A stretch of DNA of 64,000 nucleotides from Pseudoblastomonas marina (GCF_014641655.1 NZ_BMID01000001.1:2446427-2510426); one strand, 5' to 3'. Shown: positions 1 to 8,590, numbered from the stretch's first letter. Numbers and translations: made by a program. Notes: a model not told the origin generated them from the sequence alone.

Positions 1-51
1 TTTGTCGCGATAGTGTGCCCCACACATTACGGACGGGTACGGGGTTTCGTT

Positions 52-1200
52 TTGACAGATAACAACAGCGGCGGGCTGTTCGCTCGCCTGCGCTCCTGGT
101 TTCCGGAGCGTGAATTCTTCATGCGCTCGCAAGGCCAGGTGCGCTTCATCAAGATCAGTTCGCGGGTTCAGATCGCGTTCGCGGCCATCGCCGTGGGCGC
201 GACGTCGTTCTGGGTGGTCAGCCTCGGCGCGATGGGCGTCACGCAGTACCTGGCGCAGTCCGAACGCACCGAATTGCTCGACCGCGAAGCCAAGGTCGCC
301 AGCGCGGAAAGCCGCGTCACCGCCTATCGCGATGATCTCGACGCGGTGGCCGACGATCTCGGCTCCCGGCAGGAATTCATCGAGCGTATGACCGAAGCCC
401 ATCTCGGCATCCTGCCCGATGAAGCTTCCGAAGACACGGTCACCGACAGCAGCGAGGAAACCCAGAAGGCGGTCGAAAAGATCGGCCTCTCGATTCCCGA
501 AGCGCGCGGCCTCGCCGAGCTCGAAGCCCGTCAGCTCGCTTATGTCGAACGCCTGACCCGCTATGCCGACCAGCGGTCGCAGCGCGCCAGCGCCGCGCTC
601 AAGCAGCTCGGGCTCAACCCGAAGAACCTGCTCGCCTCGGTCAACGATCGCTCGGCGATGGGTGGTCCGGTCGATAGCGACGGCGAGATCGATCCGCGCT
701 TCGTCCGTCTCGGCCTGAGCCTCGCCCGGATGGACGCGCTCGAGCGCGGACTGGCCGGCGTGCCGCAATACCAGCCGGCTGCCGCGGGCATGGTGTCCTC
801 GAGCTACGGCTATCGCCGCGATCCGTTCACCCGCCGCGCGGCGTTCCATTCCGGTCTCGACTACAAGGGCCATACCGGCGCAGCGATCCGTGCCGCCGCC
901 GCCGGCACCGTGGTCTTCGTTGGTCGCAAGGGCGGCTACGGCAACCTCATCGAAGTGCGCCACGACAACGGCCTTACCACCCGCTACGCCCACCTTTCGG
1001 GCTTCAAGGTCAAGGTCGGCCAGAAGGTCGTGGCCGGCCAGCATATCGGCGCGATGGGCAGCACCGGACGATCGACGGGCCCGCACCTCCACTTCGAAGT
1101 GCGGCAGGGCGGCAAGCCGCTCAATCCCCGCGCCATCCTCGAAAAGGCACCCAATGTTCTCAAAGAAATCCGAGGCCGCGACGCGGCCCTCGCCAGCTAA
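52..1200 (+). CDS. M23 family metallopeptidase, membrane-anchored (bactofilin partner)
   Basis: This is a probable peptidoglycan endopeptidase. A hydrophobic segment near residues 38-62 would anchor it in the inner membrane, followed by a charged helical region (about 70-190) and a C-terminal LytM/M23 domain. Zinc-site motifs HSGLD (about residue 266) and HLHFEV (about 345) are intact, so it should be active. I chose the TTG at 52 because GGGG lies 7 nt upstream; an in-frame GTG at 13 is the alternative. Its 3' end overlaps the bactofilin gene by 47 nt. In other alphaproteobacteria (LmdC/BacA in Hyphomonas) M23 enzymes cooperate with bactofilin to shape the cell, and the same role is inferred here. 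Confidence 0.85.
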   Translation: MTDNNSGGLFARLRSWFPEREFFMRSQGQVRFIKISSRVQIAFAAIAVGATSFWVVSLGAMGVTQYLAQSERTELLDREAKVASAESRVTAYRDDLDAVADDLGSRQEFIERMTEAHLGILPDEASEDTVTDSSEETQKAVEKIGLSIPEARGLAELEARQLAYVERLTRYADQRSQRASAALKQLGLNPKNLLASVNDRSAMGGPVDSDGEIDPRFVRLGLSLARMDALERGLAGVPQYQPAAAGMVSSSYGYRRDPFTRRAAFHSGLDYKGHTGAAIRAAAAGTVVFVGRKGGYGNLIEVRHDNGLTTRYAHLSGFKVKVGQKVVAGQHIGAMGSTGRSTGPHLHFEVRQGGKPLNPRAILEKAPNVLKEIRGRDAALAS

Positions 1201-1612
1201 TTCCATGGCCGGCAATTCCCGTAACGGCAGTTCGACCTTCTCGGTCCTCGGCAGCGATGTCGCGATCAAGGGCGATATCAAGGCCGACGCCGATCTCCAC
1301 CTCGACGGCAAGGTCGAAGGCGACGTCGTCTGCACCAGCCTGGTCCAGGGCGAGACCGGCGCGATCCACGGCGCGGTGAAGGCCGAAACCGCCCGCCTCG
1401 CCGGCAAGCTCGAAGGCTCGATCGAAGCGCGCGAGCTCGTGATCCTGAAAAGCGCGCAGATCGAGGGCGACGTCCACTACGAGACGCTGACCATCGAACA
1501 GGGCGCGCAGGTCGACGGCCGCTTCGCCCCGAAGGGCGCGTCCAAGCCGTCCGAGGCGGAACGCACCATGCCGCAGGCGGGCGAGCCGCAGCTCAAGGTC
1601 GCCGCCCAGTAA
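1154..1612 (+). CDS. Bactofilin family cytoskeletal protein
   Basis: Bactofilins polymerise without nucleotide into filaments that position peptidoglycan enzymes. The 152-residue product has a short Ser/Pro-rich tail, then the repetitive right-handed beta-helix core (about residues 30-125) with the family pattern of IKGD, LDGKVEGDV and IEGDV turns, then a disordered C-terminus. The start at 1154 gives the N-terminus MFSKK, like the MFSK start I recall for Caulobacter BacA; an internal ATG at 1205 is the alternative. The 47-nt overlap with the upstream M23 gene indicates translational coupling and a shared morphogenesis role. Confidence 0.88.
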   Translation: MFSKKSEAATRPSPANSMAGNSRNGSSTFSVLGSDVAIKGDIKADADLHLDGKVEGDVVCTSLVQGETGAIHGAVKAETARLAGKLEGSIEARELVILKSAQIEGDVHYETLTIEQGAQVDGRFAPKGASKPSEAERTMPQAGEPQLKVAAQ

Positions 1613-1666
1613 GAATCGCAGCAAGACCGGCACGAGGCGCAGTCGGCGCCGCCAGTCGCGTCCAGA

Positions 1667-3334
1667 TCAATCGGTTCCGAGCACTTCGGCCCTGAGCGCC
1701 TTGCGGTCGAGCTTGCCGATCATCGTCTTGGGCAGATCGTCGCGGATCGTCAGGTCGGCGATGCGCTCGTGCTTGCCGAGATGCTCGTTGGCCCAATCGC
1801 GCAGAGTCTCGGCATCGAGCGTCTCTTCCTCGGGATCGAGCACGACATAGGCCTCGACCCGTTCACCGAGGTAATCGTCGGGCACCCCGATCACGAGCGC
1901 TTCCTTCACCCCCTCATGGGCGAGCAACACGTCCTCGACCTGGCTCGGGAAGACCTTGAACCCGCCCACGGCGATCATGTCCTTCACCCGGTCGACGATC
2001 ATGATGAAGCCGTCGCCGTCGATTTCCGCGACGTCGCCCGTGCGCAGCCAGCCATCCTCGGTGAAGGCCCGCTTCGCCGCATCGGGACGGTTCCAGTAGC
2101 CGCGCATGATCTGCGGGCCGCGCACCACCAGTTCGCCCGGTTCGCCCTCGGGTGCGGGGCGGGTGGCATCCTCCTTGTCGACCAGCCTCACCTCGGTGCG
2201 CGGGATCGGCTGGCCGATCGTGCCGACGCGCTCCTCGCCTTCGTAAGAATTGGTCGAGACGACGCCCGAGCTTTCGGTGAGGCCGTAACCCTCGAGCAGC
2301 CGCGCGCCGCTGCCGGCCTCGAACTTCGTCTTGAGCGCCGCACTCAGCGGTGCGCCGCCCGCGATGCAGGCGCGCAGCGAGGTGAAATCGGTGGCGGCGA
2401 AATCCTTGTGGTCGAGCAGCGCCTGGTACATCGTCGGCACGCCCGGCATCGCGGTCGCCTTGGTCCGTTGGATCGTCGCCAGCGTGTCCTTGGCATCGAA
2501 GCGCGGAAGCATCGCGATACAGCCGCGATTGACCACCGTGCGGTTGAGTACGCAAGCATTGGCGAAGACATGGAACAGGGGAAGCACGCCCATGATCATG
2601 TCGCGTTCGTGCGCGCGCGGATCGATCGCGTTGATCTGGCGCGCATTCGCGGTGAGGTTCTGGTGGGTCAGCATCGCGCCCTTGGGCGTGCCGGTGGTGC
2701 CGCCGGTATATTGCAGCAGCGCGAGATCCTGCTCGGGATCGATCACCACCGGTTCGAGCGGCTGGTCGGAGCCGAAGGCGTCCCAATCGGTCACATCGCC
2801 GCGATCGGGCACCGCATGGAGCATGTCGCGCTTGAACAGGCGGAGCGCGATCCCCTTGAGCTTCGACAGCTGGCTTGCGAACCGACCGACGACCAGCCCT
2901 TCGAGCGCGCTCGCATCGAGCACTTCGAGCGCCGTCGGCAGCAGCGCTTCGAGATCGACCGTGACCAGCAGGCGGGTGCCCGAATCGGCGACTTGCTGGC
3001 TCAGTTCCTCGACCGTGTAGAGCGGCGAGAAATTGACCACCACGGCGCCGGCCATCATCGCGCCGTAATAGGCGGCCGGATAGGTCGGGACGTTGGGGAG
3101 GAACAGGCCGATGCGTTCGCCCTTGCCGATACCACGCGCTTGCAGCCCGGCCGCGAAACGCCGCGCCTGCGCGAAGATTTCGGAATAGGTGTAGCGGCGC
3201 CCCAGAAAATCGATGAACGGGTCCTCGCCCGCTTGCGCCACCGCCTGCTGCAGCAGGTCGGGCATCGAGAGCGACGGCAGGTCGAGATCCCACGGGCAGG
3301 GATGCGAATAGTTGCGCGCGTAATTGACAGCCAT
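1667..3334 (-). CDS. fadD: Long-chain fatty acid--CoA ligase (AMP-forming)
   Basis: This enzyme activates fatty acids to acyl-CoA through an acyl-adenylate, feeding beta-oxidation or lipid synthesis. The 555-residue protein has the AMP-binding P-loop YTGGTTGTPKGA, the YGLTESS motif, the WLRTGD hinge and a C-terminal lysine in the GKLDRK motif, all typical of the ANL superfamily and FACS enzymes. I chose the ATG at 3334 (MAVNYARNY); a TTG at 3400 would add 22 residues with no family support. It stands alone, convergent with bactofilin. Chain-length preference cannot be read from the sequence. Two acyl-CoA dehydrogenases lie elsewhere in the window. Confidence 0.9.
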   Translation of the reverse strand: MAVNYARNYSHPCPWDLDLPSLSMPDLLQQAVAQAGEDPFIDFLGRRYTYSEIFAQARRFAAGLQARGIGKGERIGLFLPNVPTYPAAYYGAMMAGAVVVNFSPLYTVEELSQQVADSGTRLLVTVDLEALLPTALEVLDASALEGLVVGRFASQLSKLKGIALRLFKRDMLHAVPDRGDVTDWDAFGSDQPLEPVVIDPEQDLALLQYTGGTTGTPKGAMLTHQNLTANARQINAIDPRAHERDMIMGVLPLFHVFANACVLNRTVVNRGCIAMLPRFDAKDTLATIQRTKATAMPGVPTMYQALLDHKDFAATDFTSLRACIAGGAPLSAALKTKFEAGSGARLLEGYGLTESSGVVSTNSYEGEERVGTIGQPIPRTEVRLVDKEDATRPAPEGEPGELVVRGPQIMRGYWNRPDAAKRAFTEDGWLRTGDVAEIDGDGFIMIVDRVKDMIAVGGFKVFPSQVEDVLLAHEGVKEALVIGVPDDYLGERVEAYVVLDPEEETLDAETLRDWANEHLGKHERIADLTIRDDLPKTMIGKLDRKALRAEVLGTD

Positions 3335-3416
3335 GTCAGCAGCATGGCGCGTCTGGCCCAGCGCGGCAAGCAGTTCCGGCTTACGATATTCCCGGCGCAA
3401 GCGGTCGCCCGAGTGC

Positions 3417-4133
3417 TCAGTCGGAGGCTTCGGTGCCCTCGCCCGTGCTCTCGGCGTCCTTGCGCGCCTGCAACCAGGCTTCGGCCTCGGCTTCCTGCGC
3501 GGCTTCGACCGCGGCCTTGGCGGCCTCCTCGCGTTCCTGCTTCAGCTCGGCGATCAGCTTCTCGCGATCGCCGCCCAGCTTTTCGTCGTCGCCCGAGGCG
3601 TCTTCGAGGCCGGCCTTCTTGGCGGCCTTGGCGACCACCGCATCCAGTTCGCGCTGCGAACACAGGCCCAGCGTCACCGGGTCCTTCGGCTGGATGTTCT
3701 GAATGTTCCAGTGGGTTCGCTCGCGAATCGCGCCGATCGTGTTGCGCGTGGTGCCGATCAGCTTGCCGATCTGCGCGTCGGAGATCTCCGGGTGGTTGCG
3801 CAGCAACCAGGCAATGCCGTCGGGCTTGTCCTGGCGCTTCGACACCGGCGTATAGCGCGGGCCCTTGGTGCGCGCGACGGCGACGGGCTGCTTCTGCATC
3901 TGGAGACGGTATTCGGGATTGGCGGCGCCCTTCTCGATTTCCTCGTTGGTCAGTTCGCCCGCGCGAACCGGGTCGCGCCCGGTATACTTGCTGCTCGCAA
4001 GGTCATCCGCCATCGCCTGGACTTCGAGGATGTGGAGGCCGCAGAAATCGGCGATCTGCTCGAAGGACAGCGAGGTGTTGTCAACCAGCCAGCTGGCAGT
4101 CGCGTGGGGCATCAGGGGGGTGGGAGCGGACAC
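3417..4133 (-). CDS. trcR: Cell cycle transcriptional regulator TrcR (DUF1013)
   Basis: This 238-residue protein belongs to the alphaproteobacterial DUF1013 family, annotated as cell-cycle regulator TrcR. The middle (about residues 95-150) contains the conserved WLLRNHPEISDAQIGKLIG helix-turn-helix-like stretch followed by TTRNTIGAIRERTHWN. The N-terminal block (SWLVDNTSLSFEQIADFCGLH) is also family-typical and looks like a second HTH. The C-terminal 60 residues are Lys/Glu/Ala-rich and probably a coiled coil or disordered. The GTG start at 4133 is supported by GGAG 7 nt upstream. The target genes are not visible from sequence. Confidence 0.85.
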   Translation of the reverse strand: MSAPTPLMPHATASWLVDNTSLSFEQIADFCGLHILEVQAMADDLASSKYTGRDPVRAGELTNEEIEKGAANPEYRLQMQKQPVAVARTKGPRYTPVSKRQDKPDGIAWLLRNHPEISDAQIGKLIGTTRNTIGAIRERTHWNIQNIQPKDPVTLGLCSQRELDAVVAKAAKKAGLEDASGDDEKLGGDREKLIAELKQEREEAAKAAVEAAQEAEAEAWLQARKDAESTGEGTEASD

Positions 4134-4181
4134 TTGGTTTCTCCGGCGCGCGGGCGCAGTTTGCGAGAGTCTAAATAAAAC

Positions 4182-4207
4182 GGGCCGCCCCTTACCGGAG
4201 CGGCCGC
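4182..4207 (-). terminator. Terminator-like hairpin in the trcR leader
   Basis: On the minus strand a 6-bp GGCCGC/GCGGCC stem (4183-4188 with 4200-4205) is followed by the T-rich run CGTTTTATTTA. This looks like an intrinsic terminator, but it lies about 50 nt upstream of trcR, in the same direction. No minus-strand gene ends just before it, so it may act as an attenuator or end a short antisense or small RNA. Confidence 0.35.
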
Positions 4208-4340
4208 TTGGCACCCGAGATAGGCCTATCGCGTCGGTCGGGCAAGGGTTTTGCCGTTCGCGCCGCCGAAGGGGCCATTTTCACCCTTTCTTAGCCATGC
4301 CCGATTACGGCTGGCTGGAACCGTGAGACCGAGGAATTCC

Positions 4341-5474
4341 GTGAACGCCCCCAGCCATGATTTCGGGAACGACCCCGCCGCATCGCCGGGCGAGCGCCTC
4401 GATCTCAAGGCTTACGAGCTGTGGACGCGCTGCCACGAGGACGGCCACGTGCCGTCGCAGCAGGAATTGCTCAGCCACGAGGATTGCAACTTCGTCGACC
4501 ATTCGGTCCTGATCAAGCTCAAGCGCGACGACTCGACGGCGTCCATCTCGCATATCGGCACCCAGCTCTGGCTTGGGCTCGACGGCTTGCTGCCGCAAAA
4601 CATCGACGAAGTGCCCGCGCGCTCGGTCCTTTCGCGGATCACCGAACATTACCTCGAGGCGGTGGCGAACCGCACTGCGGTCGGCTTCGAGGCCGAATTC
4701 GTCAACGAGGACGGATCGGCGATCGGTTATCGCGCCATCGCGCTTCCCTGTGCGAGCGATGGCGAACGGATCGACGCAGTGCTCGGCGTGGTCGATTATT
4801 CGATGGTCGAGGACGAGAAGGACCTTCCGGACGCGGATTCCGCGCCTCCCGTTATGAAGGCGCTCGAAGAGCCGGAGGATTCGCCCGACCAGGGCGCCAT
4901 GCCGAAGGAGGGCTGGCGCTCGGTCATCGCGAAGATGCGGCGCGCTCCCGACGAGCCGGTCGCCGACGAGGTGATCGATCCTCCGCCCGAGCGTACGGTG
5001 GAGCCGAAGAACTCGGCCCGGGCGAAAACGCGCAAGCGCCAGGCACTCGATCCGCTGCCCGACGCGGAGCCCGACAGCGCCCCGCCGCCCGCCACCCCCT
5101 CTTCGCAGAGTGCCGTCATTGCGTCTGCGCTCGACCAATTGCTCGCGATCGATGGCGCGATTGCGGCGGCGCTGGTCGAGCTCGACAGCGGCATGCCGCT
5201 CGCCAGCGCGGGGGGGTCGGACGAAATCGACCTCGATATCGCGGTGGCCGGGAATACGGAGGTGCTGCGCGCCAAGTACAAGGCATTGCGAGCGCTCGGA
5301 CTCGACCCTCGGGTCGAGGACATCATGATCACCCTTCCCGCGCAATATCACCTGCTGCGCCCTCTATCGGCGAGCGACGGCTTGTTCCTCTGCCTCGTCG
5401 TCGACAGCGACCATGCCACGCTCGGCATGGCGCGGCACGAGCTCCGCCGCGTCGAACGTACGCTGAAGCTCTAG
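4341..5474 (+). CDS. PAS-like / roadblock (LC7)-like two-domain protein
   Basis: The protein has no assigned function. Residues about 15-150 resemble a PAS_5-type sensory fold: an opening helix with ELW, a core ending in VLGVVDYS. Residues about 155-250 are acidic, Pro-rich and probably disordered. The last 120 residues resemble a roadblock/LC7 (MglB-like) domain: LDQLLAIDGAIAAALVELD, then a VEDIMITL strand and a final amphipathic helix. Roadblock proteins commonly bind small GTPases or act as dimeric scaffolds. The GTG start at 4341 has GAGG 6 nt upstream. It is divergent from trcR. Both domain assignments are by eye and need a profile search. Confidence 0.6.
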   Translation: MNAPSHDFGNDPAASPGERLDLKAYELWTRCHEDGHVPSQQELLSHEDCNFVDHSVLIKLKRDDSTASISHIGTQLWLGLDGLLPQNIDEVPARSVLSRITEHYLEAVANRTAVGFEAEFVNEDGSAIGYRAIALPCASDGERIDAVLGVVDYSMVEDEKDLPDADSAPPVMKALEEPEDSPDQGAMPKEGWRSVIAKMRRAPDEPVADEVIDPPPERTVEPKNSARAKTRKRQALDPLPDAEPDSAPPPATPSSQSAVIASALDQLLAIDGAIAAALVELDSGMPLASAGGSDEIDLDIAVAGNTEVLRAKYKALRALGLDPRVEDIMITLPAQYHLLRPLSASDGLFLCLVVDSDHATLGMARHELRRVERTLKL

Positions 5475-5490
5475 CAGCCGCCGTTCCGAT

Positions 5491-6537
5491 TCAGGCGGCC
5501 GTGCAGGCCTGTTGTGGGCCGTCCACCAGTGCAGCGAGGAACTGGCGGGCGCTTGATTCCCAGCTGTATGAGCGACCGAGCGCCACGCAATCGGCCTGAT
5601 CGCACGCCAGCGCTGCGGCGATCGCGGTGTTCAGGTCATCGTCCATTGCGCCCGCTGCGGGGGTGAGGATATCGACCGGGCCTGTAACCGGGTAACCCGC
5701 CACCGGCGTGCCGCAGGCGAGCGCTTCGATCATGACAAGCCCGAACGTGTCGGTACGGCTGGGAAACACGAACACATCGGCACCGGCATAATAAGCAGCC
5801 AACTCGCGGCCCGACTTGCGCCCGACGAAATGGGCCTCGGGGTAACGGGCGCGCAGGCCGTCGAGCGCCGGGCCATCGCCGACGACCACCTTCGCGCCAG
5901 GGTGTCGGCTCTCGAGGAAAGCCGCGATGTTTTTTTCGGCCGAGACCCGGCCGACATAGAGCTGGATCGGGCGTGGCAGTTCGGCGAACAATCCAGGGGC
6001 CGGGATATCGGGCGAGAACTGGGCGAGGTCCACCCCCCGGCTCCACGATCGCAATTGCGGCAGGCCCTGGTCGCGCAGCGTCCGCCCGACGCTCTCGGTT
6101 GCCACCATGATCCCCGCCGAAGGACGGTGGAAGCGCCGAATATACGGCCAGAAGGTTGCCGCCGGCAGGTGCGTGCGGCGGGCGAGATAGTCGGGAAACT
6201 GGGTGTGATAGGCGGTCGTGAAGGCCTGCCCGCGAGCAAGGCAATGGCGGCGCGCGGCAAGGCCTAGCGGGCCTTCGGTCGCGATGTGGACTGCATCGGG
6301 CGCGAACGCCTCGAGCCGGCGACCGACGCCGAACCGTGAGGCCATTGCGAGCCGGATTTCGGAGTAGGTCGGGCACGGAAGCGAGCGATAGCCGTCGGGC
6401 GAAATCACCAGCACCTCGTGCCCCCAGCCTCGCAGGATCGCGACCGTCGTGGTCAGCGTCCGCACCACGCCGTTCATCTGCGGCTCCCACGCATCGGTAA
6501 TGAGGGCGATCCGTACCGGGCCGGTCTCAGGCCGCAT
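5491..6537 (-). CDS. GT4-type glycosyltransferase, candidate lipid glycosyltransferase (Agt-like)
   Basis: This is a GT-B fold retaining glycosyltransferase of 348 residues. N-terminal RIALITDAWEPQMNGVVRT is the acceptor-side glycine motif of the family; the C-terminal half has PSRTDTFGLVMIEALACGTPVAGYP, which contains the nucleotide-sugar-binding EX7E motif. It overlaps the upstream PlcP-like gene by 11 nt, so the two are co-translated. In marine and rhizobial alphaproteobacteria a neighbouring GT4 enzyme (Agt) uses the diacylglycerol released by PlcP to make glycolipids under phosphate limitation. That role is inferred here; a mannosyltransferase acting on another lipid or glycan is the main alternative. 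Confidence 0.8.
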   Translation of the reverse strand: MRPETGPVRIALITDAWEPQMNGVVRTLTTTVAILRGWGHEVLVISPDGYRSLPCPTYSEIRLAMASRFGVGRRLEAFAPDAVHIATEGPLGLAARRHCLARGQAFTTAYHTQFPDYLARRTHLPAATFWPYIRRFHRPSAGIMVATESVGRTLRDQGLPQLRSWSRGVDLAQFSPDIPAPGLFAELPRPIQLYVGRVSAEKNIAAFLESRHPGAKVVVGDGPALDGLRARYPEAHFVGRKSGRELAAYYAGADVFVFPSRTDTFGLVMIEALACGTPVAGYPVTGPVDILTPAAGAMDDDLNTAIAAALACDQADCVALGRSYSWESSARQFLAALVDGPQQACTAA

Positions 6538-7435
6538 CGACCAGCTCCTTGTCCGTCGCCACTTCGCGCCTGGCGATTTCTGCCGGCCAGTCGAGGATTT
6601 CCATCCGTCCGTCGGCATGTTCGACCAGTGCATTGCACCCTTCGACCCAGTCACCGTCGTTCCAGTATTCGATGTCCTGCCGGTTGAAGGCGAACACCCG
6701 GTGCTCGGCGGTGTGGATATGGCCGCAGACCACCCCGTCGACCCCGCGCTGCGCGGCGGCCCGCGCGACGACCTCCTCGAACCGGCCGATGAATTCGACC
6801 GCGTTCTTGACCTTGTGCTTGGCGGCCTTGGAGATCGACCAATAGGGCAGGCCGAACAGCTGGCGCGCCTTCGCCACCCAGCCATTGAGCTTCATCATCA
6901 GGTGGTAGGCCGCGTCGCCGACGAAGGCGAGCCAGCGATGGGCGAGCATTACCGCGTCGAATTCGTCGCCGTGCAGCACCATCAGGCGCCGCCCGTCGAC
7001 GGTATCGTGGAAGGCCGCTCGGCGAATCTCGACCCCGCCGAAATTCAGCCCGGTGAACTGGCGGAACATCTCGTCGTGATTACCGGGGATGTAGACCACG
7101 CGGGTGCCGCGCCTGGCGCGCTTCATGATCCGCCAGACGATGTCGTTGTGTTCGGGCGGCCAATAGAATTTCTTCTTCAGTCGCCAGCCGTCGATGATGT
7201 CCCCGACCAGGTAGATCGTCTCGCTGTCGGTATGGTCGAGGAAGTCGATTAGCAGCTCGGCATTGCAGCCCTTGGTGCCGAGATGGACGTCCGAGATCCA
7301 GATCGTGCGGAATTGCCGGCGCTCATTGTCGATCGGCTCGGGCGTCGCGGGGCCGGGCCCGGCGCGACCGGCGAAATTGGCAATGTCGGCAATCGTGTCG
7401 GCGGTGTCGTCCGACCGTCCGAAGCGTTTGAGCAT
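6527..7435 (-). CDS. LpxH-like metallophosphoesterase, candidate phospholipase C PlcP
   Basis: This calcineurin-like phosphoesterase of 302 residues is usually annotated UDP-2,3-diacylglucosamine diphosphatase. All metal-site motifs are present: SDVHLG, GDIIDGW, PGNHDE, HGDEFD and GHIHTAEH. PlcP of Sinorhizobium and marine alphaproteobacteria belongs to this LpxH-like group, is induced by phosphate starvation, and sits beside a GT4 glycosyltransferase. The same pairing occurs here, and a candidate Pho box lies 43 nt upstream. Lipid A synthesis (LpxH role) cannot be excluded from sequence. An ATG start at 7435 with GGGG upstream is well placed. I favour PlcP on context. Confidence 0.78.
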   Translation of the reverse strand: MLKRFGRSDDTADTIADIANFAGRAGPGPATPEPIDNERRQFRTIWISDVHLGTKGCNAELLIDFLDHTDSETIYLVGDIIDGWRLKKKFYWPPEHNDIVWRIMKRARRGTRVVYIPGNHDEMFRQFTGLNFGGVEIRRAAFHDTVDGRRLMVLHGDEFDAVMLAHRWLAFVGDAAYHLMMKLNGWVAKARQLFGLPYWSISKAAKHKVKNAVEFIGRFEEVVARAAAQRGVDGVVCGHIHTAEHRVFAFNRQDIEYWNDGDWVEGCNALVEHADGRMEILDWPAEIARREVATDKELVDAA

Positions 7436-7477
7436 GGCAAGCCCCGTCAGCGGTTTGCACTGCCCTAGTGAGCCTGT

Positions 7478-7506
7478 GTTACAGCTGATTCACGATTTTG
7501 TGACGG
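7478..7506 (-). promoter_or_regulatory. Candidate Pho box (three 7-mers at 11-bp spacing)
   Basis: Read on the minus strand, CCGTCAC, TCGTGAA and CTGTAAC occur exactly 11 bp apart. PhoB sites are direct repeats of CTGTCAT-like heptamers with a 4-bp spacer, so the spacing fits. The outer units match the consensus at about 5 of 7 positions and the middle one only at 3. The last unit ends 43 nt before the plcP-like start. Confidence 0.4.
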
Positions 7507-7518
7507 TTCGGCGACGGC

Positions 7519-8529
7519 CTAGCCCTTGGCCACGGCGAGCACGATCTTGCCGATATGGTCGCCCGCTTCCATCCGGGCATGCGCGGCCGAGGCCTCTTCG
7601 AGCGGGAAGATTTCGTCCATGATCGGACGGAACGTGCCGTCACCGACCATCGGCCAGGCATTCTCGGCGATATCCTGCGCCAGCAGCGCCTTGAAATCGT
7701 CCGAGCGCGGACGCAGCGTCGATCCTGTCAGCGTGAAGCGGTTCATCATCAGCGCGGCCATGTTGATCTCGGCCTTGGCGCCGCCCTGGATCGCGATCGT
7801 GACGTGTCGACCATCGGGCGCGAGGCACTGCATGTTGCGCGCGACATAGTCCCCAGCGACCATGTCGAGCACGAGCTCGACACCCTGCCCGCCGGTGATT
7901 TGCTTCACCGCCTCGACGAAATCGGTGCCCTTGTAGTTTACGGCGTGATCCGCTCCGATATTGCGCGCCGCCTCGCACTTCGCATCGCTGCCGCAAGTCA
8001 CGATGACGGTCATCCCGAACGCCTTGCAAAGCTGGATCGCGGTGGTGCCGATCCCGCTGGTCCCGCCATGGACGAGGATCGTCTCGCCCTCGCGCGCCAT
8101 CCCGCGCTGGAAGACGTTGTGCCACACGGTGAACATCGTCTCTGGCAGCGCTGCCGCCTGCTCCATCGCCACTCCTTCGGGGACCGGCAAGCAATGGCGC
8201 GCATCGACGCGGACATATTCGGCATAGCCGCCGCCGGGGACCAGCGCGCAGACCTTCTGCCCCGGAAGCCACCGCGTCACTCCCTCGCCCAGCGCGGCGA
8301 TCGATCCCGACACCTCGAGCCCGAGGATCGGCGAGGCGCCGGGAGGAGGAGGATAGAGCCCGCGACGCTGCACCACGTCGGGCCGGTTGACCCCGGCATG
8401 GCTGACCTTGACCAGCACTTCGCCGGGGCGTGCTTCGGGCACCTCGATCTCCGCCGCCGTCATGACGTCGGGATCGCCGGGCGTGTCGAAGGTTATCGCG
8501 CGCATCTTATGGGGCAAATCGCTCATCAT
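7519..8529 (-). CDS. NAD(P)H-quinone oxidoreductase, zinc-independent MDR family (PIG3 type)
   Basis: This 336-residue medium-chain dehydrogenase/reductase should reduce quinones or enones with NADPH in the cytoplasm. The N-terminal GroES-like half includes GVNRPDVVQRRG, characteristic of the quinone oxidoreductase/PIG3 group. The Rossmann half has the nucleotide motif HGGTSGIGTTAIQLCKAFG. Catalytic-zinc ligands of alcohol dehydrogenases are absent, as in this subfamily. Two adjacent ATGs (8529, 8526) are possible starts. It is divergent from the DUF1192 gene and upstream of the plcP-like operon by 83 nt, where the Pho-box candidate suggests a separate promoter. Confidence 0.88.
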   Translation of the reverse strand: MMSDLPHKMRAITFDTPGDPDVMTAAEIEVPEARPGEVLVKVSHAGVNRPDVVQRRGLYPPPPGASPILGLEVSGSIAALGEGVTRWLPGQKVCALVPGGGYAEYVRVDARHCLPVPEGVAMEQAAALPETMFTVWHNVFQRGMAREGETILVHGGTSGIGTTAIQLCKAFGMTVIVTCGSDAKCEAARNIGADHAVNYKGTDFVEAVKQITGGQGVELVLDMVAGDYVARNMQCLAPDGRHVTIAIQGGAKAEINMAALMMNRFTLTGSTLRPRSDDFKALLAQDIAENAWPMVGDGTFRPIMDEIFPLEEASAAHARMEAGDHIGKIVLAVAKG

Positions 8530-8590
8530 CCGTCCTGTGGCATGAAATCCATGGCTGGCCGTTCGATGCAGGGGCTACCGCCTCGCGGGA

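Noticed and set aside
1769-4174. 801-codon plus-strand frame across fadD and trcR
   Set aside because: It spans two real opposite-strand genes and their gap; its translation is Arg/Ala/His-rich with no domain.
5477-5499. GCCGCC/GGCGGC hairpin between convergent genes
   Set aside because: Only 6 bp with an 11-nt loop and no T-run on either strand, and it overlaps the glycosyltransferase stop; too weak to call a terminator.
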